Shown here: piece by piece, positions 8,652 through 17,388 of the stretch
Layout: the number at the start of each line of letters is the position of its first letter
Numbering within the stretch: the stretch's first letter is position 1
NCBI GenBank assembly: GCA_020831765.1
Contig: JAFIFY010000111.1
Location: 1-64,000 of the forward strand
Origin: Phycisphaeraceae bacterium
GTDB lineage: Bacteria; Planctomycetota; Phycisphaerae; Phycisphaerales; Phycisphaeraceae
Direction: 5' to 3'
DNA length: 64,000 bases
The notes under the pieces: generated by a model
Database searches by the model: none
Told to the model about the DNA's origin: nothing
The model's input: only the letters and a program-made list of their open reading frames with translations
Program-made: the position numbers and the translations under genes

Positions 8652-11516
8652 TTAGTGCTCCAACTCAATGGAAACCGCCCAGACACGGTAGCCGTTGAAC
8701 TGCTCGGGCTGGAGAACTTCGAATTCCAAAGTCGTCTCCTGTGCCAGCCAACCCACGGGAATGTCAACTTCCTGCAATACAGGCTGTTGCGCATTGGGGG
8801 AACTGGCTGGAATGCGAAGCAGGCGACCATTGATCAATACCTGACCTTCCGAGGGCTGGACATCGCGGGTGATCAGGCGAAGGGTGGCGCGGCGGGCGGT
8901 CCGCGGGTCACGTACACCACGCCACATCACCGTTCCCTTGACCGTCTCACCCGGCCGGGCCGTTCCGAGCAGGATATCGGCGAAATGGCGCGTCGTTCTC
9001 CGGACCTGGCGAGGCTGATAGCCCTCGCGCTCAAAGGTCAGACGGATGCCATGCCGCCGTTCAAGGTTCATGGTCGGGTCATCACCATCAAGCAGTTCTT
9101 TCAGCTCGGCGGTCGCATCGACCAGGCGGGTGGCCTCGGCCGGCCGCGCCTCGACCACCTGACCCTCGGTGTCACCATGCTCCACACGGGTGATCGGCGG
9201 ATCAGCCTGAAGCCAGAGCGCTTCGGCCAGTTCGAATCCATCCATCTTCGGCAGCGTCACCTTGCGCTCCTGGGTTGAGCGATTGAACACCAGAAGCACC
9301 AGCTTGCCCTCTTCGGGAGTGCTCGCGGCGGCGATGATGCCTTCATCATCGGTCCGCACATCCAGCATTCTTCCGCGCAACGTGCTGAGCCAGATGAATG
9401 CGTGCTCTTCGCCCCGGTTGCGCAGGTATCCGTTCCATAACGCATGAACAGCCCGGCCGACGGCGACATCCGGGCAGACGCGAAGGGTTTCCAGGATATC
9501 GCGGATGTTGTATTCGGCGGTGGCGGCGGCCGGAGCGTGCAGAAGGTTGCACTCGGTGTTGTAGATCGGAATCCGCCGGCCATGCTTGATATCCAGCCAT
9601 GCGGTGACGACTTCATATCCAGCGGCGAACGCTTCGGGCAGACCGCCGTAGTGGTGTTCAGCCAGAAAATCGATCTCATCAGCCGCCTCCTCGAAGAAAA
9701 TCGACATGTGGGATTTCAGGAAACCAAAATCATCGCTGATGAAGCTTGGCGAACTCGGACCCCCCATCAGCACGTGGGGATTGGTGCTCCTGGCGCCTTC
9801 GGCCGCGGCGAGAAAGAACTTGGAATAGACCTCCGCGCCAAGGCGGGCCGGAAGATAGCCGTACTGCGACGGGTCTTCCAGTGGACGACTGCCCCGAGGC
9901 GTGAACTGGCGGGTATTGATGTGCCGGCCCCAGAAGAACGGCTCATTCCAGACCTCGAGCCGACGCAGGACGTTGTCCGGATCATCCGGCGTCCAGGCGA
10001 TTTCACCGATTCGCGCGTAAAAGGTGCGAAGCCGATTGGCCCATGGCTCAGCGCCCTGATCCATCCACTCGGGCCTTCGGAATAGATCGACGGTATGGCA
10101 CCAGACCACGTTGTCGGTCGCGTTGGCTGCGCGCGCCCGTTCGATGAAGACCCCGCCGGGCCGGGGCGCATTGCCCGTGAAGCCGGTGTGGGTCAGCGGG
10201 CGAAGGTAGCCGGGGTTGATCAGCTTCATGTACTCAAGGTGATCCGGCTGATCATCGCGTGCCCTTCTCGGGTTGTTCTCGCCCACATCGTGGAATCCGA
10301 ACAGCCCCTTGGGCACCGTATCGGCATTCTCAAACATGCGAACCACATTGGGATCAAGCGTGACAACCACCGGAGGCAGGGGCTGATCGAACTCATCGGT
10401 CTTCTTGACCAGCTCGATCCGGCTGACCGTGAACGCCACATCACCCACCCCGTATCGATTGTTGACCCCGATGGCGATGCCCGTGACCTGATCCCGGTGT
10501 ATCGCTTCCGGCCCGAACTCATCGAAGGTGGTTTCAAAGATGAACGGTTCATCGCGCAGGCGCGCGACATTGTTGTGCCCGTGATTGATCCGATCCGCCT
10601 GGCGGACGATCATCTCAACCGTGGCATCGTTGCGGGTTCTTGGCGCAACCACGTGAACGCGGATGCTCTGATACCGCGACCAGTCCTGAGGTTCGGGAAA
10701 CTGGAACCAGGCATGCGCTGCGTGGTCCGCGGCAACCCGGGTATCCGGCAGCCGCGCAAGGACCGACATGCCGCCCTCTTCTCCCGGCTGGACATTGATG
10801 TTGCCCGAAGTTCCCCACCGGCCCTCGATGCGAGCCGGTGCGACACCGCCGATCAACTCACCCCGGACCGTATCATCCCGGAATTCGGCCGAATAGGTTC
10901 CCGAAACCTTGCGTCCGCCGAAGGTAAAGACATCCTTGCGCCACGGTGCCCGGAAGGCGTTGCGGTCCGGCTGATGAGGAACCGTCTGGCGTGCATCCAC
11001 CGAGGCATCGAGCGTCAGTTCAAAGAAATCCGGGTCCAACTGGAATCGTCGCGTCTGAGAATCCCATGGCCCGGCGGGGAACGGGAATGGCGGATTATTG
11101 GGCGATGAGCCCGGTCGCGGAGAATCAGCGTGAATCTCGACGCGAAGTGTGCCGGTAAGCTTCCGGCCGTCGAAATTCAGGTCACGAATCTCGACCTTGT
11201 TCGGACTTCGCTCGTTGTAGTCGGCCGCGGCACGATGGCCCTCGGCAGCCCACTGCCCATCCCGGCGGCGAAGTTCCACCACCACACTTCCCGCGCCGAG
11301 GTCCGAAAGTGGACGGATATCCCTGAGCCAGAACGCGATGTTCACATCCCGATCGGGGTCATCAGGCCACACATCGGAAAAGTCCGTGAGCAGCACGACG
11401 CGCGGGTCATCAATCTGTATTGCCCGGGAATCGGTCATGACCGTCCACGCCGATCCGCAACCGATCAGCAACGCAACAAGCATGGCTGAAAAAAGCCCAG
11501 TCATTTGATTCCACAT
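8652..11516 (-). CDS. secreted lipoprotein glycoside hydrolase, clan GH-A type
   Basis: A 954-residue protein with a lipoprotein signal (lipobox LLIGC, Cys20). Beta-sandwich-like regions occupy about residues 30-390 and again the last 200. The centre looks like a TIM barrel of clan GH-A: LEVWNEPFFWG carries the Asn-Glu acid/base pair (Glu near 525), an AEHHYGG strand follows, and YNTECNL carries the probable nucleophile Glu near 655, about 130 residues later, as is typical for the clan. It may be an agarase or porphyranase-like enzyme (GH86 or a relative) or GH39-like; I cannot fix the family. The start at 11516 has AGGAG eight bases upstream; an in-frame ATG 13 codons earlier (11555) lacks that support. 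It lies 66 bases after the lyase-like lipoprotein, in the same direction. Confidence 0.72.
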   Translation of the reverse strand: MWNQMTGLFSAMLVALLIGCGSAWTVMTDSRAIQIDDPRVVLLTDFSDVWPDDPDRDVNIAFWLRDIRPLSDLGAGSVVVELRRRDGQWAAEGHRAAADYNERSPNKVEIRDLNFDGRKLTGTLRVEIHADSPRPGSSPNNPPFPFPAGPWDSQTRRFQLDPDFFELTLDASVDARQTVPHQPDRNAFRAPWRKDVFTFGGRKVSGTYSAEFRDDTVRGELIGGVAPARIEGRWGTSGNINVQPGEEGGMSVLARLPDTRVAADHAAHAWFQFPEPQDWSRYQSIRVHVVAPRTRNDATVEMIVRQADRINHGHNNVARLRDEPFIFETTFDEFGPEAIHRDQVTGIAIGVNNRYGVGDVAFTVSRIELVKKTDEFDQPLPPVVVTLDPNVVRMFENADTVPKGLFGFHDVGENNPRRARDDQPDHLEYMKLINPGYLRPLTHTGFTGNAPRPGGVFIERARAANATDNVVWCHTVDLFRRPEWMDQGAEPWANRLRTFYARIGEIAWTPDDPDNVLRRLEVWNEPFFWGRHINTRQFTPRGSRPLEDPSQYGYLPARLGAEVYSKFFLAAAEGARSTNPHVLMGGPSSPSFISDDFGFLKSHMSIFFEEAADEIDFLAEHHYGGLPEAFAAGYEVVTAWLDIKHGRRIPIYNTECNLLHAPAAATAEYNIRDILETLRVCPDVAVGRAVHALWNGYLRNRGEEHAFIWLSTLRGRMLDVRTDDEGIIAAASTPEEGKLVLLVFNRSTQERKVTLPKMDGFELAEALWLQADPPITRVEHGDTEGQVVEARPAEATRLVDATAELKELLDGDDPTMNLERRHGIRLTFEREGYQPRQVRRTTRHFADILLGTARPGETVKGTVMWRGVRDPRTARRATLRLITRDVQPSEGQVLINGRLLRIPASSPNAQQPVLQEVDIPVGWLAQETTLEFEVLQPEQFNGYRVWAVSIELEH

Positions 11517-11582
11517 ATCCTGTGCTCCTGTTCTCGTATTCGACTTCCGGTTCACATGTCCCAGAGCCGCAACGAGCGAATA

Positions 11583-13580
11583 TCACCGATCCAATGGCCG
11601 TACCGTCCAGGTCGGCCGCTCACCGGTCAAGTCCACGATCAATTCCCGCCGGCCATCGCGGACCGTCATCCTGCCACTGTTGACCGGAATGGACAGATAA
11701 GGCGATTCGAATACGGGCCAATCCGCGAAGATAAGCTGTTCGCCGTTGACCGAGGCCCTCGGCTTGCCGCCGGGACGATCGACGGTGGCCGTGTTGCTCA
11801 TGGCAAGGTCATCACCGGCCAGGGATCGAAAACGGACCGTGCGTCGCTGCTCATCGAACTCTGAAAGATCCAGGCGGGTGTCGGCCATGACGGCCCGGAT
11901 GAATGCCTCAAGATCGGCGTAAGCGGGTCGCTCGCCAAGTTGAACCACCCAACCACTGAGTCGCCCCGGGCTGACCAGCCATTGCCAGCCGCTTGGGCTT
12001 CGCGGCTCCCGATGCATGACCTGTTCATCGGTCGCCCAGTCGGCCTTTCCGTTCAGTGGCCGCGCGGCCAGATACGCATCGCCCACCCGCCAGAAGTACC
12101 AGCCTTGGCGCACCGTGGGCTTACCCACCGCTTCGGGCATGCCCAGAATGCTCTGCTCGCGGACCCGGGCGCGTCGGGCCTCATCATTGCCGACCATCGC
12201 CGGATCGACATACGCCACATGAATCGCCGCGGCCCCCTTCTGGTGATACTGGTCAAAAGGCGTGCGCCCTTCCAACGGAAAATGGCCGTGATATCCCGAC
12301 GAGATGCCGAAGGTTCGGACCGCATCGGCATCGCGCAGCAGCGCCTTGAACATGGTCGTCTGCGGCAGAATCGTCCCGGTGATCGCCACGCCGGTTTCAT
12401 TGCTGTACAAGGTCCCCATCGCGAAATTTTCAGCGAAATAAAGCACTTCCTGGTCCTTGTTGTCTCCAGTGAATCGGCCGTGCCGGTCCGGCTCGTTGTA
12501 ATAGACCGGCTTGCTGCCGCGCGATTCAAAAGGCAACGGAACGTCCTTTCGCGCAAGATTGCGGATGATCGGATGTGGCTGGTAATCGCTCATGGCCATG
12601 ACGACCGCGGCGTCCTCGATCAGCAGCGTCCGCGAATCCGGATCATCCATGGGCACGTAGCCCTGCGTGTGACCAGTCCACAGCCATGAGATCCAATCCA
12701 TGCGGCTGCCAGTGCCGCGATGGGTGAACTCGGCGCCGCCCTTGCCGTGAATCGGCTGCTCGCCTTTGGCCGCGCCCACCGCCTCGTGCGCGAATCCGCG
12801 GGATTCAGGCCCCAGATGAACCCCGTGGAAATACTTGAGCGCCATGGATGCGGCGAACCAGTCAATTCCCGCGCGGCCATAATCACGCATCACCTCATCG
12901 CGGGCGAAATCCGCGATATTCAGGATCGAAGCGCTGCTGAAACCGTAGTAAGTCGAACTGTCATACTCCCCCGCGCCCTGGTGATACCAGCGTCGTATCT
13001 GGCCTCGTATCCAATCGCGCACCCACGCCGCATCGCGACCATCCCGAACGACCGGGTCTTCCACCCGTTCGCTCCAGAGGAAGCCTGAAGCCCGCTGCAT
13101 GATGCCGTGGTTCTCCGTTCCACCCCGCATCATGATGTGATAGAAGTGCCTGGCATCGTATTCGTTGCTTTTGCGCACATCTTCAGGCAAGCGATCGCCG
13201 AACTGAAAATACATCCGCGCCCGAAGGTAGGCGGCAAAGTGGTAAAGGCCCCGATCGCCCTTGGCCCTGTCCACTTCCATCAGGTGGCGATAGGCGGCAA
13301 GGGCGTTGGCATCCTCCACATCAAGGGCCAACTGCGCCAGGACGGCGGGTAGCACGTACTTGTGCGGATCGCCGTGACCGGTCTGGGGCCAGACGCGTTG
13401 CGACCATTCGGCGGTTTTCATCGCATCCTGATGGGCGATCTGCTTGAGATACCAGTGCTGGCGTTGGGCGAACGTCGATGCTTCATCGGTATCCATCACC
13501 GTGATGCGCTCGACAGCGGGCCCGGCGCAGCCGGCCACGATGATCGCCGCGAGAATCGGGAGGGCCAAAAACCTGTTCAT
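11583..13580 (-). CDS. large secreted lipoprotein, possible polysaccharide lyase-like toroid protein
   Basis: A 665-residue lipoprotein: the signal peptide MNRFLALPILAAIIVAGC ends in a lipobox with Cys near 18. The start ATG at 13580 has AAGGAAGG five bases upstream. The first 400 or so residues are helix- and aromatic-rich (HFYHIMMRGGTENHGIM, YDSSTYYGFSSASILNIADF), which recalls the alpha/alpha-toroid of heparinase and alginate lyase-like proteins. Toward the C-terminus beta structure dominates (MTVRDGRRELIVDLTG). The His and Asn in GGTENHG and the Tyr in STYYGF would be candidate active-site residues if it is a lyase. That is inference from overall shape; I do not recognise the exact family. 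It lies between the transport unit and the glycoside hydrolase on the same strand. Confidence 0.6.
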   Translation of the reverse strand: MNRFLALPILAAIIVAGCAGPAVERITVMDTDEASTFAQRQHWYLKQIAHQDAMKTAEWSQRVWPQTGHGDPHKYVLPAVLAQLALDVEDANALAAYRHLMEVDRAKGDRGLYHFAAYLRARMYFQFGDRLPEDVRKSNEYDARHFYHIMMRGGTENHGIMQRASGFLWSERVEDPVVRDGRDAAWVRDWIRGQIRRWYHQGAGEYDSSTYYGFSSASILNIADFARDEVMRDYGRAGIDWFAASMALKYFHGVHLGPESRGFAHEAVGAAKGEQPIHGKGGAEFTHRGTGSRMDWISWLWTGHTQGYVPMDDPDSRTLLIEDAAVVMAMSDYQPHPIIRNLARKDVPLPFESRGSKPVYYNEPDRHGRFTGDNKDQEVLYFAENFAMGTLYSNETGVAITGTILPQTTMFKALLRDADAVRTFGISSGYHGHFPLEGRTPFDQYHQKGAAAIHVAYVDPAMVGNDEARRARVREQSILGMPEAVGKPTVRQGWYFWRVGDAYLAARPLNGKADWATDEQVMHREPRSPSGWQWLVSPGRLSGWVVQLGERPAYADLEAFIRAVMADTRLDLSEFDEQRRTVRFRSLAGDDLAMSNTATVDRPGGKPRASVNGEQLIFADWPVFESPYLSIPVNSGRMTVRDGRRELIVDLTGERPTWTVRPLDR

Positions 13581-13673
13581 GCATCCTTCCTTTCCAAACA
13601 AGCCGCCCGATCGGCGGCGACCACCCGGATGATGCGCACGCACCGGGCCGACCGCATCGATCCATGACCAGAA

Positions 13674-14558
13674 TCATTGATGGTCGGACATCTGGCTGAC
13701 GGTGATCTTGACTTCATCCCGGTCGGCGATCCGCTTGATCCGGCCATCCTCCATCCAGATGATGCGGTCGGACTGGGCCAGCATCTTATGGTCGTGCGTC
13801 GAGCAGATCACGGTGACGCCCTGCTCGCGGTTCATTTCCTTCATCAACATGATGATCTCCTCGCCGGTCTTGAGGTCCAGGTTCGCGGTCGGCTCATCGG
13901 CCAGAATGATCGCCGGCCGATTCGCGAACGCCCGGGCGATCGCCACGCGCTGCTGCTGGCCGCCCGAAAGCTCCTTGGGCGTGTGCAGCAGGCGGTCGCC
14001 CAGCCCGACGCGGCCGAGAATCTCCACGCCACGATCCTGCGCCTCATCACCGGGCAGACCGGCAAAGAGCATCGGAAGGGTCACGTTCTCCAGCGCGGTC
14101 ATCACCTTGATGATGTTGTAGCTCTGGAAGATATAGCCGATCTTTCGGCATCTGAGCCAGGCGAGTTCATTGGCGTCGAGCTGGGCCACATCGATCTCAT
14201 CGATGAACACGTTGCCCGAAGTGGGCTTGGTCAGTCCACCGATGCAGTTGAAAAGGGTCGTCTTGCCCGATCCGGACGGTCCCATGATCGAGATGTACTC
14301 ACCGGCGGCGATGTTGACCGTGACATCGTCCAGCGCCTTGATGATCTGTTCCCCCATGCGGTAGTGCTTGGAGACGTTGGAGGTCATCACCGTCTGGTCC
14401 ACCTGCCGATCGAGATCGGCGAACCAATCGACCCCCCCTTTGACGAGTTGCTCAGCGCGGGCATCGGGATGACCGGAATCGACGGCGGCCGTCGCATCGA
14501 GCCGAGCGTCGGGGGACCGGAGCGGCCGACCGGACAACAGAGGATTGCGTTCGCTCAT
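13674..14558 (-). CDS. ABC transporter ATP-binding protein, LolD/MacB type (second ATPase of the unit)
   Basis: A 294-residue ATPase with a 55-residue hydrophilic extension before the ABC domain. Motifs in order: Walker A GPSGSGKTT, the Q-loop IGYIFQSYNI, the signature LSGGQQQR, Walker B AIILADEPTANLD and the switch His in STHDHKM. The GYIFQ and LSGGQQQRVAIARA pattern is that of the LolD/MacB/FtsE group, which partners FtsX-type permeases. Its ATG overlaps the stop of the 214-residue FtsX permease by four bases (ATGA), so the two are a pair. It shares unusual positions with the other ATPase of the unit (26800-27534), such as LRC before the Q-loop, which suggests duplication. The real start is 14558, with a GGGGAG-like site upstream. 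Confidence 0.92.
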   Translation of the reverse strand: MSERNPLLSGRPLRSPDARLDATAAVDSGHPDARAEQLVKGGVDWFADLDRQVDQTVMTSNVSKHYRMGEQIIKALDDVTVNIAAGEYISIMGPSGSGKTTLFNCIGGLTKPTSGNVFIDEIDVAQLDANELAWLRCRKIGYIFQSYNIIKVMTALENVTLPMLFAGLPGDEAQDRGVEILGRVGLGDRLLHTPKELSGGQQQRVAIARAFANRPAIILADEPTANLDLKTGEEIIMLMKEMNREQGVTVICSTHDHKMLAQSDRIIWMEDGRIKRIADRDEVKITVSQMSDHQ

Positions 14559-15199
14559 TTTTCTCCCCTCATGGCTTCGATCGGGGGCATCTTGGCAGCG
14601 ATCTGCGCTGGAATCGCCGCGCCCAGCGTTGTCAGGCCCATTCCGATCAGCAGGACGAAAATCACCTTGAGCGGCAGCCCGCCGAAACCGACATGGCTCC
14701 AGAACGCGCCACCGTAGTCGGCCACGCTCAGGAGCAGCGAAATGGCCAGCCCGATGATGACGCCCAGCCCCGCTCCAACCAGTCCCAGCAACGCCGCTTC
14801 GACCAGCACACTGAAAAGAATCAGCCGGTCCAGCCCGCCAAGGCACTTGATCGTGCCGATCTCCCGATACCGCTGACTCACATTCATGAGCATGGTGTTG
14901 AGGACGCCCGCCGCCGCGACCAGCAGGGCCATGACGAACATCAGCAGAAACCCCTGAACCTCGCCGGCATCGCGGTCGGTCCGCAGCCCCATCATACCGG
15001 CGACCCCGTCATGAAACGGAGCATTGGGATCGGCATAGGGCATGGTCAGCAGATACATCATGAAGGCGGTCGTGGTGGCGATGGTCAGACCGGTGATGAA
15101 CGCGCGCCCCATGCGCACCTTCAGACTGCTCATCGCCAGAGCCCAGACCAGGTCGGCCCGAAGGCGAAGCTCACCGATTTGCCACTCTGCTTTTTCCAT
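14555..15199 (-). CDS. minimal FtsX-family ABC permease
   Basis: A 214-residue permease with four membrane segments: about residues 33-52, 84-105, 125-160 (possibly a long or re-entrant pair) and 180-200. The loop between the first two is only about 30 residues, far shorter than the MacB-type periplasmic domain. The features that place it in the FtsX superfamily are the VLNTMLMNVSQRYREIGT coupling region, the IKCLGG motif, and the C-terminal PAQIAAKMPPIEAMRGEK, which matches the conserved proline-and-Ala end of such permeases. The start ATG at 15199 has AGGAG eleven bases upstream. Its stop overlaps the ATPase gene. It probably dimerises with itself or works next to the giant permease; that is not shown by sequence. 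Confidence 0.85.
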   Translation of the reverse strand: MEKAEWQIGELRLRADLVWALAMSSLKVRMGRAFITGLTIATTTAFMMYLLTMPYADPNAPFHDGVAGMMGLRTDRDAGEVQGFLLMFVMALLVAAAGVLNTMLMNVSQRYREIGTIKCLGGLDRLILFSVLVEAALLGLVGAGLGVIIGLAISLLLSVADYGGAFWSHVGFGGLPLKVIFVLLIGMGLTTLGAAIPAQIAAKMPPIEAMRGEK

Positions 15200-15243
15200 C
15201 TGTGCAACAACTCCTGATCGCCATGGCGGGGTTCGCCCGCGCC

Positions 15244-17385
15244 CTAATACCCCACGCCCACCGATGTCCAGAGGAAGTTGATCGCGATCGCCAGCATGCC
15301 CGTCAAGCCCAGACCCGCGCCAAAGCCCACGGCCAGGATGGGTGCGTAGTTGGTCCATCGCTCGCGGCCGAACCGCCGCGCCAGGTAGAAGCGGCCAAGG
15401 CAAGCGCCGATGAAGATCGGAATCGCCATGTGCGGATAGCCGTTCATCGCTCCAATGCCGCCATAGATGTATTGGGCACTGAGCCCCACCGTATGGAACA
15501 GGCCGAACAGCGCGGTGCAGCCGATGGCCACGAACGCGATCACGCCCGGCTTGATCGCCTCCATCAGCATGCTCTGCCCTTCGCGGAGACCGGTGGCCCA
15601 GACGGCCTTGATCTGGGCGAACTGGGGCCAGAATTTCTCGACGTAGGGATAGTTCTCCGATGGAATCGGGCCCAGACTGTCCACGTAGTTCCAGAAGATG
15701 AACGAAGCCACCAGCATCAGCGGGAAGATGAGCAACTCGGCCTTGAGAATCGAGGTGAATCGCGTACGGGTCAGTTGCGTCTCGCGAAGCAGATCACTCA
15801 TGCCGCCGTAGTTCTGCAAGGGCAGCGGCGCGAACCAGATATTGAGCCCGCGGTGCTGGCTGATGAACACCGCGCTCTCGAAGACAAAGGGAACGCCGGC
15901 GCTCTGCCCGGCGATGCCGCTCATCCGGGCGTTGATGTAGGTGTTGATCGGCGTCCAGAGGAAGGCGAACCCGATCAGCCACCAGATGCTGAAACGCTCT
16001 TCGGCCTCGACCCCATCGTTGATCAGGTAATACGAAAGCGCCACATAGCCGGCCGAAGCCAGGAGCCAGACACCGATCGCCAGCCCGGTGCTCGGATCGC
16101 CGCGCTCCTTATCGCGCCGCCAGAACGCCGTGGGATCGACGGTGACCTTGTCGAAATCCCGCACCACACGCTGGCCGACTTCGTCGGAGTCGCTGGCTTC
16201 ACCCGCGCCGGGCGCCGGCGAGCTCGATGCGGCGGCGACCGCATCCATCCGCTCCCTGCGTCGCTGGGCGCTGAACTTGCGCCACGCTCGAACCATGCCG
16301 AACAGGCCGACGAAAAACACGGCGAACGCGGTGCCGATGCCCACCGAAAGATAAACATCCAACGTCGCCGCCACGTGGGTCTGGATCGCATCCTTGCCCG
16401 GCTGCCAGTTGGGCAGATAGCCCAGGGGTTGGAGGATCAGCGGGTTGATGGCAAGCTGGAACGCGATCGTGGTGAAGAACATGCCCACCACGATGCGCCA
16501 GGGCAGCACGAAGCCGGTGAACAACAGCCCGAGGTTCAAAGCAATGCCGATGGTTCCGCCGGGCAACAGATGCTCGAACGTGGTGGTCAGGTCGAGGAAC
16601 GGAATCGGAAGCAGCGTGATCGGTCGCCCGAGAAAAGCCTGACTGAGCGTGGGGATGGCCACATAGAACAGGCCGAAGACCGCGCCGATCATGACGCCGA
16701 TGGAAAAGCAGTACTGCCGATAGCCACGCTTGTTCTTCTCCTGGCTGGTCTCGGCCAGCGCGATGGCGCCTTCGGCGTGAATCGGGGCCAGCGGGAACGG
16801 AAGCTTCTCGACATCCGAGGTGACCTTGTAGGAGAGAAAGCCCAGCGAGAGCTGCGTGAGCTTGGAGAGCACCATGCTGCCGACCATGACCGCCATCGCC
16901 GGCAGCCAGACCGAGGAGGTCAGCGGTTCAAAGGCCTGGTCGCCGTAGGGGGAGAACCAGATCGGGATTTTGTGACCGATGCCGAAGTTGGCGAACGCCT
17001 CGGAATTGGTCATGTAGCGGTTGAAGATGAGATAGGCGAACACGCCGCCACCAAGCATCACCCCTCCGGAGATATGCGAGAGGTGACTGACGGTGTATTT
17101 GAGGATATAGAGTTCCTGCTTGCGGAGCTGGATGAAGGATCGCCTGGCCAGTTCCACGAAGAGGATGATGGTCACCCAGTCGGCGGCGGTGCCCATATCC
17201 TGCCCGATCATCAGTCCCATGAAGATGATGCCCGGCAGCATGACGAACGCGATGAAAAACGCGCCGACGACGGTGCGCCAGGTGAAACCGGTCTCATACG
17301 GTTCGTGCTGGATCGCCTCGATGCTGAACTTGGCATCGTAGAACGTTTCCTGGGCTTTGGGCTGGGGCTCGGAGTCCTTGGCCAT
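15244..17385 (-). CDS. OPT-like polytopic membrane protein
   Basis: A 713-residue protein with about twelve or more hydrophobic segments spread through the chain and a hydrophilic cytoplasmic-looking stretch around residues 380-440 (RRERMDAVAAASSSP). The motif EKLPFPLAPIHAEGA at about residues 193-207 resembles the signature of oligopeptide-transporter (OPT) family proteins. The ATG at 17385 is only three bases after the stop of the giant permease, with AGGAGG inside that gene 14 bases upstream, so translation is coupled. A related, larger protein lies at 23649-26753 and shares the xLxFPL motif. Substrate and mechanism are not evident. This could also be a member of the DUF6784/DUF6785 group, which I associate with such gene neighbourhoods from memory. 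Confidence 0.7.
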   Translation of the reverse strand: MAKDSEPQPKAQETFYDAKFSIEAIQHEPYETGFTWRTVVGAFFIAFVMLPGIIFMGLMIGQDMGTAADWVTIILFVELARRSFIQLRKQELYILKYTVSHLSHISGGVMLGGGVFAYLIFNRYMTNSEAFANFGIGHKIPIWFSPYGDQAFEPLTSSVWLPAMAVMVGSMVLSKLTQLSLGFLSYKVTSDVEKLPFPLAPIHAEGAIALAETSQEKNKRGYRQYCFSIGVMIGAVFGLFYVAIPTLSQAFLGRPITLLPIPFLDLTTTFEHLLPGGTIGIALNLGLLFTGFVLPWRIVVGMFFTTIAFQLAINPLILQPLGYLPNWQPGKDAIQTHVAATLDVYLSVGIGTAFAVFFVGLFGMVRAWRKFSAQRRRERMDAVAAASSSPAPGAGEASDSDEVGQRVVRDFDKVTVDPTAFWRRDKERGDPSTGLAIGVWLLASAGYVALSYYLINDGVEAEERFSIWWLIGFAFLWTPINTYINARMSGIAGQSAGVPFVFESAVFISQHRGLNIWFAPLPLQNYGGMSDLLRETQLTRTRFTSILKAELLIFPLMLVASFIFWNYVDSLGPIPSENYPYVEKFWPQFAQIKAVWATGLREGQSMLMEAIKPGVIAFVAIGCTALFGLFHTVGLSAQYIYGGIGAMNGYPHMAIPIFIGACLGRFYLARRFGRERWTNYAPILAVGFGAGLGLTGMLAIAINFLWTSVGVGY

Positions 17386-17388
17386 GGA

